Source of the DNA: Cristatella mucedo
Lineage: Eukaryota > Bryozoa > Phylactolaemata > Cristatellidae
Assembly (NCBI GenBank): GCA_009760855.2
Contig: WPIO01000023.1
Location: forward strand, 5,570,501-5,634,500
Direction of reading: 5' to 3'
DNA: 64,000 nucleotides
Under the pieces are notes generated by a model. The model made no database searches and had not been told where the DNA came from. It saw only the letters and a program-made list of their open reading frames with translations. Made by a program: the position numbers and the translations under genes. This document shows, one piece after another, positions 22,465 through 35,972 of this stretch. The first letter of the stretch is position 1. Each line of letters begins with the position of its first letter.

Positions 22465-24055
22465 AGGCAGTTAATCATGTGAGATCTTTACTAAGTAATG
22501 GTTACCCCGTGCCTTCCGCGCTCAGAACATGAAGTGAAGTCACGGCGTCTACGATCTGAGAGGTTGAGCTGTGTCAACTAGCTGGCAGTTGATAAATGTC
22601 ACCTTCTTTGTAAAGCGCTGCAGCTGATATGAACTTCTATGGTAATAATAGAGTCTAACTTGCAGCTGTTTCATAAAATGCAGTCATGTTTGCTGGAAGT
22701 TGCTCCACCAGCTGGGAAACAGCGGGACTCTTCTCGTTAATTGAATTATTCACAACTCCACCTTATTTTAGGCGGCTGATTTGTAAGAATGAATGAGGCC
22801 AGAAAATGCATTCACTCCTTGGTGCTTATTGATCTTGCTCATGCCGGAAGGGGGAGATATGCGTAGTCATAAGGATTCGCTGACCATTCATTTTCTTCGA
22901 CATCCTTCGCCCGTTGCTGGAAATATACTGGTTGGTCAGGCTTGGCTGACGCATTTCCTATTTATGCGACAATTTGATAGCCCTCCACGAGTGCAGCGTC
23001 ATCTTACTTTCAACGCTTATTGTACATGAAATATATTGCATATCGCTGGGTTTTACTGTTAGCACGTTTTTCCCTACAATAGTAATTCCTCGTACGCCTA
23101 AAGCTGCATTTTCACTATTGAATTTCCTTATTAATCTGTCCGATTTGGCGGGGATTTTCTTCTGATTTGAGCTACTACGTCGTCACATCTTGGGACGGCG
23201 CCAAATCGATCTGCGGTCAAGAAGGAGAAGCTGCTTCTTTCTACTTTGAGCCTTCTAGTCGTACCAGACGACCAATCAAAACCAAGGGGCGTGTCCCATG
23301 CGCCTCACGACCGAACGACCGCGGCTGACATGACTGCCGTCGTAGTTTATTGTGGCGTACACGGCAAGTTCGTGAACGTGGGGTGCTTATGCGTTGTAGC
23401 CACGGCTCCATTTACTTCTAAGACGCCGTGCGTCTGCATATGGAAAGCAACGACTTGTCCTTAACGGCGTCCGTTAGTTAGCATAATACACTATCCCAAA
23501 AAACTTTTCTTATATGCTTACCTGCCTTTAGTTTCTCGTCTTCTCTTGCTTATCTGCAATAACGACGAGCTCAATTTCTGCGGGTGTCAAAGCCTCGCGG
23601 CTTTCTCGCGGCGGGGAATCCTCTTTCGTAACCAGCATCCCGCACCAGAGAAGCGGGTTCCGAACGAAACATCCGGGTCGGCCATCAAAGGTAGGGCAAA
23701 TGCCATGACTAGGTAGTGTGTGCGTGACTAGGTAGGAGAAAAGTCGGCATCGTTAACGGGGAAATTCTCGAGTGAAAACGAAGCTGAAGTTGAACATGAC
23801 GCCTACGACACGAAATCAGGTTATTATTAAACTGAGATGCCAGCTCACCCGATTCGACGGACGACATTATTCAGTTTGCAGCCCAACCCGAGCTGCCGTA
23901 ATTTGCATGCAGCACATGGCGGTTCTCACGAGTAAATAAAGGCAAATGCACTAGGTTTCTGGGGACTTTATCATGGCTCTCTTGATAGAGAAATGGCATT
24001 GTTTACTGGTCCACTGTAAAAAGCATGTTTACCGCGCATGATATACTTTTATTAT
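22465..24055. other. No gene recognised
   Basis: AT-rich to mixed sequence with short frames only. No repeat family member is seen. Confidence 0.4.
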
Positions 24056-24059
24056 TGTA

Positions 24060-24600
24060 ATGTTTTCTGGTCTGTAACTTCACAAAGCCACAAGGACTAG
24101 ATGGGTGGGTGTTACGCTTGAGAGTTTTCTGTAGAGCACTCAAAGCTCCAGCGACTTTTGGTGCACATATGGTTTCCAGCAGACTTCATATCATGCAAAA
24201 GAGTGAAATTGAGAAGTACAGCTGTGTCTGGAGCAGTCAAGGAAGTGAGTAGCATTGTTGTATCAGTTCAGGACAGCTGAAAAGGGTGTGTCTCAGTCAG
24301 CAGATGTCGCTGCACTGGAATTTTGGAAGTGAGCTCTACAGTCTAGGACATACAGAGCAAAGGCTTTTGTCGCTAATAAAGTGTAGAAATGGAACAATAA
24401 ATGTATCGTCAATAAAGGACCTGAAGGCAGGAGGAGGCTGAAATTGTGTGCATTGCTCAGGTAGTTGGCGATGCTGTAATGTAACCTTTATTATGTGCTC
24501 AGAATTTAGTTGTCCGCTTTTGAAAGCTTCATTACGAATGTCGCTTCCGCAGCGTGCCATCACTTTTGATCCCTGCGAATTGTTAGGGAGTTTCTACCAC
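24060..24600 (-). mobile_element. LINE-B 3' fragment
   Basis: On the minus strand a degenerate frame has words shared with the copies at 50397 and 59125. The 3' end reads as the complement of gtctgtaacttcacaaagcc, the LINE-B tail. Heavily decayed. Confidence 0.7.
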
Positions 24601-24722
24601 GAGGGCCAAAACTAAAACCTTTACTAGTTCCACGGATCTCTCTGGGGCGGACTAAAAATTCAGGTTTTGCTAAACTACCTAAAAAATCGAAAACCCCGTG
24701 TAGCTGATGATGAGTACGGCTC

Positions 24723-24792
24723 CAAGGCTTGTAAAGCGCTTAAAAAGAGATTGAATTCTCTGAGGGCGCTTTATCAAATGGATTAAATAATA
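24723..24792 (+). mobile_element. LINE-A 3' tail only, 70 bp
   Basis: Stem-loop tail (gtaaagcgcttaaaaagaga, then ctctgagggcgctttatcaa) and a degenerate end. A short insertion like 161-239. Confidence 0.75.
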
Positions 24793-25114
24793 GGTTGTTG
24801 AAAATTTCCATAGGTACAGCTATGTGACTCACTAGCTGTGGGAGCTTCGATAGCTCTCGGTCGATCAATAGAGAACGAATACAACAGTGATGCTTAGCAG
24901 ATGATGTTTAGTAATGTTTAGCAGGTTTTTATTGGCTGACAGCCTGGGCTGTGCAGGTGCTTTTGGGCAGCACGAAGTTGTCTTCAGCAATCGGCAGCAG
25001 CCGTATCAGACTTAGCCAGTGAGTGAGCTAGTGAGTCACAATGGGTAATTGACACATGGATCTTACTTATGGGTATCTGCAGGCATCCTTGTAGACCATT
25101 GAGGTTGGTTGCCT
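24793..25114. other. No gene seen
   Basis: Short repeated phrases around 24895-24930 and 25018-25035 (gatgatgtttag/taatgtttagca and gtgagtgagctagtgagtc), otherwise plain. Confidence 0.4.
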
Positions 25115-25420
25115 GAGAAGATGACCCACAAGGCCCGCCACGGCTTGGCTCCTACGTACCTAGCTGAACTGCTACATTAGTTTCAGCCTGTTCGTGCCCT
25201 CAGGTCCTGTGTGGACAATAAATTAGCTGTCCCATTCCTCCGCTTAAAGACAGTTGGCGACAGAAGCTTTAGCTCTGCAGGTCCTAGACTGTGGAACTCG
25301 CTTCCACAATTCTTACGCAACGACAACTACTCTCCTACTGCCGACTATGGCACATCCTTTTCAGCGGTCCTGAGCTGCTACTTCTATGCTACTTACTACT
25401 CACAGATTTTAAAAAGAAAT
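25115..25420 (+). mobile_element. LINE-B 3' coding fragment
   Basis: The plus strand encodes the C-terminal reverse-transcriptase region of family B, including S-F-S-S-A-G-P-R-L-W-N-S-L-P and F-L-R-N-D-N-Y. It lacks the LINE-B 3' tail and breaks off into LINE-A-type sequence. Confidence 0.8.
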
Positions 25421-25429
25421 GAAAAAATG

Positions 25430-25690
25430 TATTTAGTCAAGCTAATGAGTGCTACTGATAAGAATACTACAGCTAGGCTTGTAGGTAGCGAACGTTGCGG
25501 TTGCCCAATTACGTAGCTTCTCACCGACCTGCCCTGGTTCCCCATCAGGCAGTGTATCGACTTGAAGGTTCGAACTGTTTAGCTGTGCTTCTAACCAACC
25601 TCCAATCCTGTAGAGACCCTACCTTTAGTTCCTATTTTCCCAAAGTCCGCGACTCTCCGGACTGACGTCACGGAACCCCCTGAGTCAGGT
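25430..25690 (+). mobile_element. LINE-A fragment with internal deletions
   Basis: Words of the LINE-A C-terminal region appear in order (cagctaggcttgt, cttctcaccgacctgcc, gtatcgacttgaaggtt, then ccacc...gagaccctacctttagttc) with about 150 bp missing between. It directly follows the LINE-B fragment. A short phrase (gtcacggaaccccctga) is doubled at the end. Confidence 0.65.
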
Positions 25691-26808
25691 CACGGAACCC
25701 CCTGACGGCCGATACCGGTGTCCAAATTTTGCGGATCTCCTTTCGCCATTCTTTCCGCACGACGCGAACGACGATGCCAGGACGCGATTCGGTGACGAGT
25801 TGCCTGTTGCCGAGCAGCCGATCTGTCGCCGCCGCGCGGCCGCACGCGCTCCCGGCCCCTGCGCCCGCCTCTTTCGACTTCACCTGTCTTGTTCGCGAGG
25901 TACCGGTCGACGGACGGCGGGCAGTCCGTCGCGAGCGCGCGCGCGCGTGCATACCAGATGCCGATCGATGACCGTCGATTCGCTTTATCGGCAGCGTTCG
26001 TCGCCGCGCACCGCTTGACGATGCACGCGCCTTCTCTCCCGAGACGCCTCCAGCGCCGCGAGCGCGGCGGCGCCGAGTGGCTCGACGTCGCTAGAGGCGA
26101 GGCGAGCCCTCTGAGAATGGTCGCGAGAACTCAAATCCTGCCACGAGCGAGCTCGTGCACGCCGCCGCCGCCGCGCTTCCCGAGCGCAGCCGCCGCCGCC
26201 GCCGCCGCCACCTTAACGATGCCGCCGGTCTGGAGAAATGCGGCGTGCACCGCGGCAGCGCCCGCGGCGGCTGCGAGCGAGCGCTCGCAGATGCTGAAAA
26301 GTAGGGCGACGGCGCCCAAAGAGGCTGTCACAAGAGTCGATGACATCCAATAGCGCGGTAAACTTATGCTAAGCCGTCGAGGGCATCGGCGGACCGCGGC
26401 TGGTCGGCGCTAGCACCGGCTATTGATATTGCGCGCCGCTTAGGGGGGGGGGGTGGGCGTCCTAGATGATTGGGCGGGATCTAGTCTTCTCTTGCGATGC
26501 ATTCCTGAGATGAAGTGACGATGGTATTTCGGAGCGGCCAGACTCGTGTGTACAGAAAAGCCTTGGGCCGCCTTGGACTCAGGGCGTCTTTGATCGCTGT
26601 GCGAGTCTCGAGAGTCGCCGCGACTCGAGCGTTCCGCGTTGGTCGCGCTCTCTTTCCTTTCCGGATTTCCTCCGGTCGCACTGACTAGGCTGGATAGTGT
26701 CGCCGTCAGCCGCCGCGAGAATTCGACCGCCGCGAGAATCCGGCTGCCGCCGGCTGCAGCCGCCGGTTGCAGCCGCATAGGCAGGTCCGGCTGCAGCGGC
26801 TTTGCTTT
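25691..26808. other. CpG-rich block, no gene recognised
   Basis: Very CpG-rich with overlapping open frames on both strands, GCC runs near 26190 and a G10 run near 26442. It could be a promoter or CpG island of a gene I cannot identify. One minus-strand stretch near 25730-25830 has a protein-like mix (R-P-G-I-V-V-R-V-V-R-K-E-W-R-K) but no support beyond that. Confidence 0.35.
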
Positions 26809-26988
26809 GTGAGCCGTGATGGCACACTAGGTAAGGCGGTTGCTTTCACGATCTCGGTCCCGAGGTCGTGGGTTCGATTCCTGCAGTGGGCGATTCTTTA
26901 TCGCCACTGCAAGCGGTGGTGATAGCCGTAAAGGCTCTTCTGTCGCTATACAAAAAGAGGCTGTTTAATCAGCTAGGATTTTTTTTAC
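26809..26988 (+). mobile_element. SINE-2, full length, best B box
   Basis: A-box-like gatggcacactaggtaagg and a canonical B-box gggttcgattcctgc. The body and end match 19352-19526. It ends in a T run (about 26979-26987) after tcagctagga. Confidence 0.8.
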
Positions 26989-29956
26989 CTGCTGAGCGCG
27001 ATGGCTAGCCAGGTCAAGGTCTAGCAGCCTCGAAGGTCACGGTCAAGTAAACCAGATCAAGGTCGGACAGTCTTGAAGGTCAAGCAGCTCCGAGCGGCGA
27101 CCTGAGCTAGCCGTCTTAGGGCACCCGGCTGTGCGACGACCGCACGCGCGCTGCTTCGCTTAGCCACGTTCGGCGGCCTGCGAGTGGCTGGGCTGGCTTC
27201 GTTCAGCTCGCCGACGGACCGACACGTCGCGGCGCGAGACGTTGCCAAGACGCTCTATTGCCACCGATCGGCTTGCCTCAGACGTGTGTTCGCAGCGGCG
27301 TCTCCGGTCGCTTTGGTGCTGTAAGAGTCACACGGCAGTCCGGCTGTCCAGACTTTTTTCGGCGGATGACTGGAGCATGATGACTCAGTTGAAATCCGTG
27401 TACATGACGCACTTGCGGACACGAAGCTATCTGAATCGCTTACTTTTCACACGCGAGCTAATCTGTTTGGTAAATGATTCGCCGCACAGCCTTCTTTTTA
27501 TTGAGCATGCTGGCAAAACGACGGCGGCCTATTTAATCAGTCAGGTTGTGGCTGCCGCTGGGATATTTACTATTCGTAGTTCCCGAATCGTAACGGCTTG
27601 TAATCGATTATATGACAATCCACGGTTAGGCAGCACGACAGCCAAAGCCGCGTCACAGGCAGTGTGCTGTGCCCTAGAAATTGGGCCGATCTGCGCTCAT
27701 GGCTTTGAGCAGTACGAGAGTTTGCGTGGTGCGCCCCGGCTGGTCCTGGAAGCCTGCAGCAATCTTCCGCAGCTGTCGAATAGAACTAACTAGCTCTCTG
27801 CCCCGTCCCGTCGATGTGGATTTGTTACAGCGAGTTGCGAGCGCTCTTCCTTGCCGCCGCCGCCGCCGCGTGCCGCAGCTGCCGACATGGCTGCACGTTG
27901 GTGCGCTGGTGCACGACGCCTGCGCGTCGCTCTCTGCCGCGGCGCTCCGCTAGCCGCTCAGAGCTAGCTCTCGCCGCGCGTACTCGTCGCGCGTCGCAGC
28001 CGAGACTGGCGCCGAGTTACGACGATCGAGCTTGCGCTTCGCTTGCGGCCCGGCCCTGTCCTGACGCCGCAGCCCGCCGTGGGCAGCACAGCTGCGCGCG
28101 AGCGAGCGCGTCATGGCGCGAAAGCACCTTGGGTATTTCTCGCCGCACTCGGCTTCCGCTTGGGCGTTCGTCCGGCCGAGCTTCGCGCTCTCGCGCGACT
28201 CTAGCCGTTAGCGCGTGCTCAATTATATTTACTGAGAATTTTTTTTTGCATAACCTCGGATTCCAACTTCTGAGGACATTTGCGCACGCCTACAACGCGC
28301 GCACATGCGGACGGCAATCGCTGCATTGATTTCGCTCTTATTTCGTCGATTACTCGTCGATTTCCATCTTACCAATAAACGTAGCATAATCACTGCCCGG
28401 ACCTCTCCATGCTGGCCGGTCTTCCGGAGGAGTTATTTACCCATTAGAAAAGCTCTTAGCAAGTATTGAACGCACTAGACGAGGCTACTGATGGCGAGCG
28501 AAGCCTACTTAGGGCAAGCTAGACTCAAACCTCTGAATATGCTTCGATTGGCGTTTCTGCATTGAGAGGCTGCTCGACAGTTTCCGTCATCCTAAATTGA
28601 TATCAATGCGCCAAGAAGAAAAGATGCTAATGATGGCAAAGATGAAAGAATGCTTCTTGACGACGCAGCCGGGAGGCAGAGGTTGCCGACAATTTAGCGA
28701 CATGCACGGCGTGATCGTTTTCGTGCTACGAGGACGGCAGTACATATCCAACGCTATTTCCAGCACTGCGATAGGTGTTCATTTTAGTTTACGTCACGTG
28801 AACGGTCGACGGTGCCACTACATATTTTCTACCGGAGATTTCAAACTCAATTCTTCGGAGACTTACTTATGCGGTGGAAATATCGGAACTGGACAAGGAA
28901 TACCGCGCTCATTTACGGACTTTAGGGCCTACGCTAGTGATGATAAGCGAAAACACGCAGAGAATCATCGGAGAATTAGCACAAGCGGAATCCTACATTG
29001 AATGAAGCTCCATCCCTGCGTAAGTGGTCGCCATCCTGCTTTGCAGAATTGCTATGGAATACACACGATAACTTTCCTAACTCGCTCTTAAATCCACTCC
29101 CACCCCCCAGAAAGGATTACATAGGGTGAACAGCTGGGGCAGACAACACGACTTCCGCCCAATGTCGCGTCGCCTTTTTGAAGGCTGAAGGGCGCGACAC
29201 GCCTCTCCACGGTTGGCCAAAGTGACGCTGGGGCTACAGCCGCCCAAGCCTTCTCCGCGGCTACGCCACTTCGCACATCAAAGGTTCGCTCTTAGCCGCG
29301 CCGCGGGCCTGGCTGCATGTGGCGTTCGCTCGCCGATGCGCGCGCCGGGCGCAGGCAGGGCCCGGCGTGTTGACTTCGCAGCGGCGCCGCGGGCTCGCTC
29401 GGGACTGCTGCGCGCCCAGCTCCCCGGAGGTGGAGTGGCTTCATTCGATAGAGGAGACTTAGGCGAGACCTCGTGCAATCGGGAGAGAGACTTTTGCATT
29501 TAGGATTGGCAGCTATAGGTTAAATTGGTCGACTATGTATTTAGGTTGAATATAATATATAATATATTATATAAAATATATATAATAATATAGAATATAT
29601 AAAGGTCGAATATAATAGGTCGAATCGCCCCCGAGCGCTTTTTTCTCCCGTTCCGCGGCGACTTCCGCGCCAGCGCAAGGCACAAGCGACGAGCTGACGT
29701 CACAGCCGAAGCTTCGAAAACACTTCGCAAACACCGCTAGCAGTCTCCGACCCTGAAAATGGCCTACGATGCTGCCCTCTGAGGACGCGAGTGCAGGCGC
29801 GGCATATGCGACGAAAGGTTTTATATAAATTCAAACGGTGGCCCGTCGTAAGCGGTTAGATATAATGGTTCATTCTTGTCACTGCAGTCCGTTCTTACTT
29901 TACGCTAATCGCAGAAAGGGGCCTCAGCCTAGAAGAAATGTGCACAGAGCACTCGC
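26989..29956. other. GC-rich then mixed sequence, no gene recognised
   Basis: CpG-rich at 27050-28240 and 29200-29480. The plus frame at 27242-27793 (183 codons) and another at 28597-29001 (134 codons) are the longest, but neither shows a family signature. A strongly AT-rich patch (tat/ata) lies at 29548-29605. Confidence 0.35.
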
Positions 29957-30066
29957 GAGCCAGGTCGAGATGTTGAGTCCTGCGGCTGATAATTCGTCAT
30001 TGCACACTGCAAGCGTGGCTCTTCTGCCGCTCTATGAACGAGGCTGTTGAATCAGCTCAACTTTTA
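29957..30066 (+). mobile_element. SINE-2 fragment
   Basis: A diverged B-box region and the SINE-2 end are present (ctgcaagcgtggctcttctg and gaggctgttgaatcagct). The A-box part is not recognisable. Confidence 0.6.
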
Positions 30067-30126
30067 TATGAGGTACCAGCGGGTGTTGTTCTAATCTGGA
30101 GTTACTTATAAATGCGCTACAGTAAT

Positions 30127-31390
30127 AACAATAATAATTCAACTTGTATAGCACCCTCAAAGAACTTGATTACTTCCTCGGCACTTAACAAGCACTGTCA
30201 AGGAAGTATGTCAATATGGTGAACGGTAAGCATACACAGCATCAGCACGCCTATGCACACCAAAGAAAGTGCAGGCGGATCGAACGACTGCTGTGAGGAA
30301 CAGGTGTCTTTTGTTTTATTTTTAGTGTCGTCAAGAAAGAGGATTTCGTGACATCAGTCAGGCGTGGTTTCCAAGCTTTGTGACCATACGAGCTAAAGTA
30401 ACAATCTCGCAAGGATTTGAGGTTAGTCAGAGGGACAGCTTGAGTCAGAAGATCGGGTGGTACGATGCCTAGCATGATTAGGAAGCAGTTCTGATGGGCA
30501 GTGAAAGGCCTGAGAAAGTGAATAAAGGGATAAAACATGAGTGATAAAATCTTGAATTCGATGTGCTGCTTGATGGAGAGCCATTATGGATTGGTGAGAA
30601 TCGATTAAATGTGGCTACTGGGACGCTCACGTCACGGCGAGCCTGGATAACGAGTTTTGCATTCACTGTAAGAACATTATTGCATACGCTGAAATACCTA
30701 CAAATAGTTAGCTACAGAGTGACATAAGTCCAGACAAGAGGACACAAACGCATGGACCAACTTGAATGTGATATCCCTAACTAATCAGGCTCTCATTTTT
30801 GCAACTTGACGTAGCTGGAAGTAGGTAGATTTATTAATAATGCTACTACTAAAACATATTGTAATTCGTTTCTCTTCTACCCTAAATGAACTGAATATCT
30901 GTTAATGTGCTTCATCTATGCCGAAGGGCTTGATCCCGCCACCTCGGTCGTCAAAGGTGAGAGAGAACCTTAACCCTAGTTCAAATCAGGACTTGATTGT
31001 GGAGCTGATTGGTCATCTAGTGAACTAGTCCACTTTGGAAAAGGAAACCCGGATTTCGTTCGGACGCTTCAGGAGGCATGCTGGTGTCGCCCATTTATAG
31101 GTTTGTTTTTTCCGTTTTCCGATTAACAATAGGTTTGCCGATAGAGAGTAAGCTGGTTTTATTTTCATTCAATTTAAGAAATTTTGCTGCCATCCAAGTA
31201 CAAATGCAGCCATTCATGTAACGAAAGTGCAGAGAGAGAGTTGTACGTGCTGGATGGCAGCGAGTGATCAATGCATAGATACAGCTGTGTAATCTGCATA
31301 GAAATGAAAGTCTGGTCTGTGCTTTTCTATTACAGATAGAATATTATAAATTGTGAACCAAGGTGGACCAATCACATCACAGGGTTCTGG
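30127..31390 (-). mobile_element. LINE-A 3' half, longest copy, interrupted
   Basis: Minus-strand LINE-A sequence runs from the tail (tagcaccctcaaagaacttg on plus) through the C-terminal region to the reverse-transcriptase catalytic box. It is interrupted at about 30835-30995 by SINE-1-like DNA. The catalytic box here reads Y-A-D-Y (codons 31300-31289), so the second aspartate is lost. Many frameshifts. Not functional. Confidence 0.8.
30835..30995 (-). mobile_element. SINE-1-like insertion nested in LINE-A
   Basis: LINE-A homology stops at gtaggtagattt and resumes at gacttgattgtggagctgat. Between them lie aatgtgcttcatctatgcc, a degenerate B-box region gggcttgatcccgccacctcgg and gaaccttaaccctagttcaa, matching minus-strand SINE-1 in order. 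Confidence 0.65.
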
Positions 31391-32100
31391 AATATCCGTT
31401 CTTTAGATGCTGATCGGATGACTGTTGCTCGTTGGCATTAGAGAGCTCGAGAGTCGGTTTGCTCGAGAGGACCGTGGCCACGTGCCACGTGCAGTGCTAG
31501 CTATGCTTAGGCGAGAAGAGAGGCACTCAAGAAGGAAGGACTGCAAGATCAATCACTAGTAAATGCTGCCGAAAGATAAAGCAAATAAGCAAAGACTTAA
31601 CCTAAGTCTGAATTCCTAAGAATGTCGTTATATATCCGAAGCAATTCTGACGCTGTGGGGTGATTAGCTCTAGAGCCAGGCTGGAATCTACTTACTAGGC
31701 TCCAAGTTTTGGTATAGCAGCTTAGCTAGCTCTGTCACCACTCGCTACACTGTCTTTTATACTAATGGTAGTGGGAAGACTGGGTGTGAGTTGTTCGCTT
31801 TGTCTTGGTCTAGTGTTGCCTTCTAAATGAGTCTCTTGACAGCAATGGTTTTGAAAAGTACAAGGGCACGACCTGAGGCAAGTGACATATTTAAAATGTA
31901 TGTTATTTGTGCATGGCAGCAGTAGATCTATGCATCACAGAAGCAGAACAGCGGGTGCACGGTCATTATGTTTAGCTGTCTTCTTAGACTGAAAGGCGAA
32001 CATCGACACAGGGTCCCTAATGCAGGCTGGAATGCGGACATTGAGGTGCCGTAAGGAATTGAGGTAGAGAGGAGTCCAGCGGAGGCGTCGTTACCTTTCG
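31391..32100. other. No gene recognised
   Basis: It may be more decayed LINE sequence upstream of 31390, but I could not match it to a second copy. Confidence 0.3.
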
Positions 32101-33158
<1,058 letters not shown>

Positions 33159-33259
33159 CTCTGATCGCATCGATCTTGAGGATAAAAAAAGCTAGAGAGG
33201 CGATCTGTTAGATCAGGCAGCAAAGCAAATGAAACCTCAAGCTCGATGCTAGAAGACGC

Positions 33260-34367
33260 GAGATGACGCGCTTGGATCGCCCTCCTTTTTAATGCTCGTC
33301 GCCGCCGCGCCGAGTTTTGATGCGTGGCCCACGCTGAGCAAGAGGTCCACTGGCGCGAGCACGCATGCAGCTGGATGCAACGAGCGGTCGACGGGCGTCG
33401 CGCGACAATGCTGACGACGGCGAACGCTGGTCTGGCCGCAGCGCGTCTCATCTCGCCCACCGCTTGACGGCATCGGCCGCGCCCCGCTGAAAATGCAAGC
33501 TGCGAGGGCGGCGTGCGGACCGGACCGGACCGGACCGAGACGCTCGTCCCGCTTCCCTCTGCGCCGCTACCGGCGGCGAACGGCGAACGCGCAGGCGAAT
33601 CGGCCGCGTAGGCTCGACGCTCGCTCGAGGCCCGCGGGAGGCGGCGGACCGTTCGAGCGCTCAGCGCCGTAGCCAGCGCGGCCTCGCGGCAGGGCTTCGA
33701 CGGATGAGCGAGCGGGCAGGCGGGCGTGCGGAGTTGTCACCCCGAACTGCCCTTGCATGCAGAGCCGCTAGTGAACTGCACGGGCCGACGCACCTCTTCG
33801 CCGCGGCAGCCGAATTCGGTCCGCTGCAGCTGCGGCTGCAGCGGGCCGTGGCCTCGCTCCCAGTCGGCCGCAGCGCTGCGCCCGACGCGCTCGCGCCAGT
33901 CCCCCGTCCGCCCGTCAGCCCACCCGCCCCCGCGCGGCCGAATCGACGCCGCCGGGCCTCTCCAAAGCAGCCTCTCTTCCCCCTCCGCAGCTCCGGACCT
34001 GCTGCCGAAAGCGAACGCCAAAGTGCGACGCGGGCGCTAGAGAGAAGTCCATCTCGACGCGTCGCCGCCGTCGCTGCTGCTGGCGCGTGGGAGGAGGAGG
34101 AGGAGGACAGTGGTTGTGCCGCCACTAAGCCGCACGCTGCGAGTCGCGACGTCGCGCCGCCGCCGCCGCCCCTGCCACTCGCTCTGAGCCGCAATTACGA
34201 CAGGGCTGCGCTCGCTCAGTCTACTTAGTCTCCGGTGCTGCGCGGCTCGCCAGATGCTCGCTTCTAATTAGCTCCGGGCCTGCCTTCCGTGCGGGCGGCG
34301 GACACCTGACAAAGGCTACGTGACGCGCCCACCAGCCCGCTCGCTCTCCTGCTCGCTCGCTCGCTCG

Positions 34368-34443
<76 letters not shown>

Positions 34444-35251
34444 TGCAGTCGGGAGCCGCCGCCGCCGCAGCTAGCGAACCGGTAGGGGACCGAACATAGC
34501 ACGGCCTCGCCGCCACCGAGCCACTCCGTGCTCGGCGCGGTGGCGCGCTCGGCATGTCCGCTAGGGCGCGCGAGCGAGCTACTTCGGACTCTCTCATCGG
34601 CACCTCATCTCATCGGCACGTAGCGCCGGCGCGCCTGATATTCTAGCAGACAATGCGCCTGCGCGTTTCGGCTCCGGGCCGACGGTAGAATTCGGCCCCA
34701 TGTCTGTAGGCCTCTGCCGAGCTCGCTGTGCGCATGCGCGGGCGATGGACTATCCAGTAGTATCGATCGACGGCGCGAGCCGCCTTCGCCCGCTGGACTG
34801 CGAGCTTCGCGCACGTCGGTCCGCGGCCGCGGCATCGCCGCCGCGGTTCCTGACGCCGTCGCTGCCGCCCCCTCGCACCGCCGCCCGACCTTGAATCGAG
34901 GTGCGTAGGCGCATTGCGTCGCCCGCCGAGCCGCTGGCTTTTTCGCAGGCGCCGGCCGGAAGCGGCGAGCGAGCTGCCTGCGCGAGCTCGCTCGCCGCTT
35001 CGCGCTAGGCTGCCTCGCCGGCGGACGCCGTCGTCGGCGGACGCCGAGCAGCGGCGGCAATGCCGTCGCTGCTCGCACGCCATCGTTGCCGCCGCATTCG
35101 CCGCAGCTGCATAGATCATGCGATGCACACTTTGACAGAGCCTCAGCCGGAAGCAGCCTCCTCCGCAGCTCGCTCTCTAATCGTCGCTCGCTCGCGTACG
35201 AGCCGGCCGCCGGCATCTGCATTCCGACCGGCTTGGCCAGGGGCTGCCGTC

Positions 35252-35282
<31 letters not shown>

Positions 35283-35317
35283 CCGTCGCTTCCGGCAACC
35301 TCGGGCGCCGCTGACGA
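33260..35317 (+). promoter_or_regulatory. CpG-rich upstream region of the RGK gene
   Basis: Very high CpG density begins at about 33260 and continues into the first coding exon. It contains a ggacc pentamer run (33515-33537) and the pure GCC run at 34368-34440. Overlapping open frames on both strands reflect composition. It is the expected place for promoter and 5' UTR exons, but no transcription start can be fixed from sequence. Confidence 0.4.
34368..34440. repeat. Pure (GCC)n run, about 24 units
   Basis: An uninterrupted GCC run preceded by a short gctc run (34351-34366). It is about 0.9 kb upstream of the RGK start codon, possibly within the 5' UTR or promoter. Confidence 0.95.
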
Positions 35318-35972
35318 ATGGCCGACGATTTCGAGTACTTCAGCCGGCTCAGCCGTGGCGAGAGCGGCGCGCCGCAGATCGAGAGCGCGGCCGCCGGCAC
35401 CCGAAGCCCGCCGCCTACGCTGCATGCCGCCGCCGCTGCCGCCGCCGCCGACTCGGCGGCGCAGCGCCGGGCGATGTCCGCTCGGCAGCACCGGTCGCAG
35501 GACGAGCGGTCCAACTCCAGCCGCGAAGCTCGCGTGCTGCTGCGCCAGCGCACGCGCAGCGTGACGGGCGGCGTCGGCCCGCAGTTCTCGGCAGCGGCGG
35601 GCGAGGCGGACGGCGACTACTTGACGGTGAGGCACTTCCAGACGTACGGGAAAGACGTGCAGAACAAGGGCGACTCGCTGAAGGCGGCGCACAGCAACTC
35701 AAGCCTGAACCGGCTCGGCGCGAGAGACGACAGCGGCAACGACGACGACGAATGCGAGGCCGGCGGCGCGCGCCCGGCGGCGGCGGCTGCCGCAGCAGCC
35801 GCCGCTGCGAAGAGTCACCGCGCCGCATCGGCGAGCAGCGATCGCTCGTCGTCCGTTGACGACGGATCGGCCGTGCACAGAATATTGCTGATCGGAGGCT
35901 CCGGCGTCGGCAAGACATCGCTGACGCAGCAGTTCCTGACGTCCAAGGACATAAAAGACGACGACATCGACG
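35318..35972 (+). CDS. RGK-family small GTPase, exon 1 (N-terminal region and P-loop)
   Basis: Encodes residues 1-218 plus one base. The ATG follows an in-frame TGA six bases upstream, so no earlier start exists in this exon. Residues 1-190 are a low-complexity extension with alanine runs near 38-44 and 160-172 and basic/serine patches such as R-Q-R-T-R-S, as in the long N-termini of RGK proteins. The core then opens with H-R-I-L-L-I-G-G-S-G-V-G-K-T-S-L. The P-loop lies at 193-200, with the nucleotide-binding lysine at 199. The exon ends at a donor, GT at 35973-35974 (gtgcgt). RGK proteins (Rad, Gem, Rem) are Ras-like, act at the plasma membrane and cytoskeleton, and inhibit voltage-gated calcium channels by binding the beta subunit. 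Ortholog assignment within the family is not possible here. Confidence 0.9.

Noticed and set aside
26809-26890. A true tRNA gene at the best B box
   Set aside because: Same reason: it is a dispersed repeat with a SINE body downstream.
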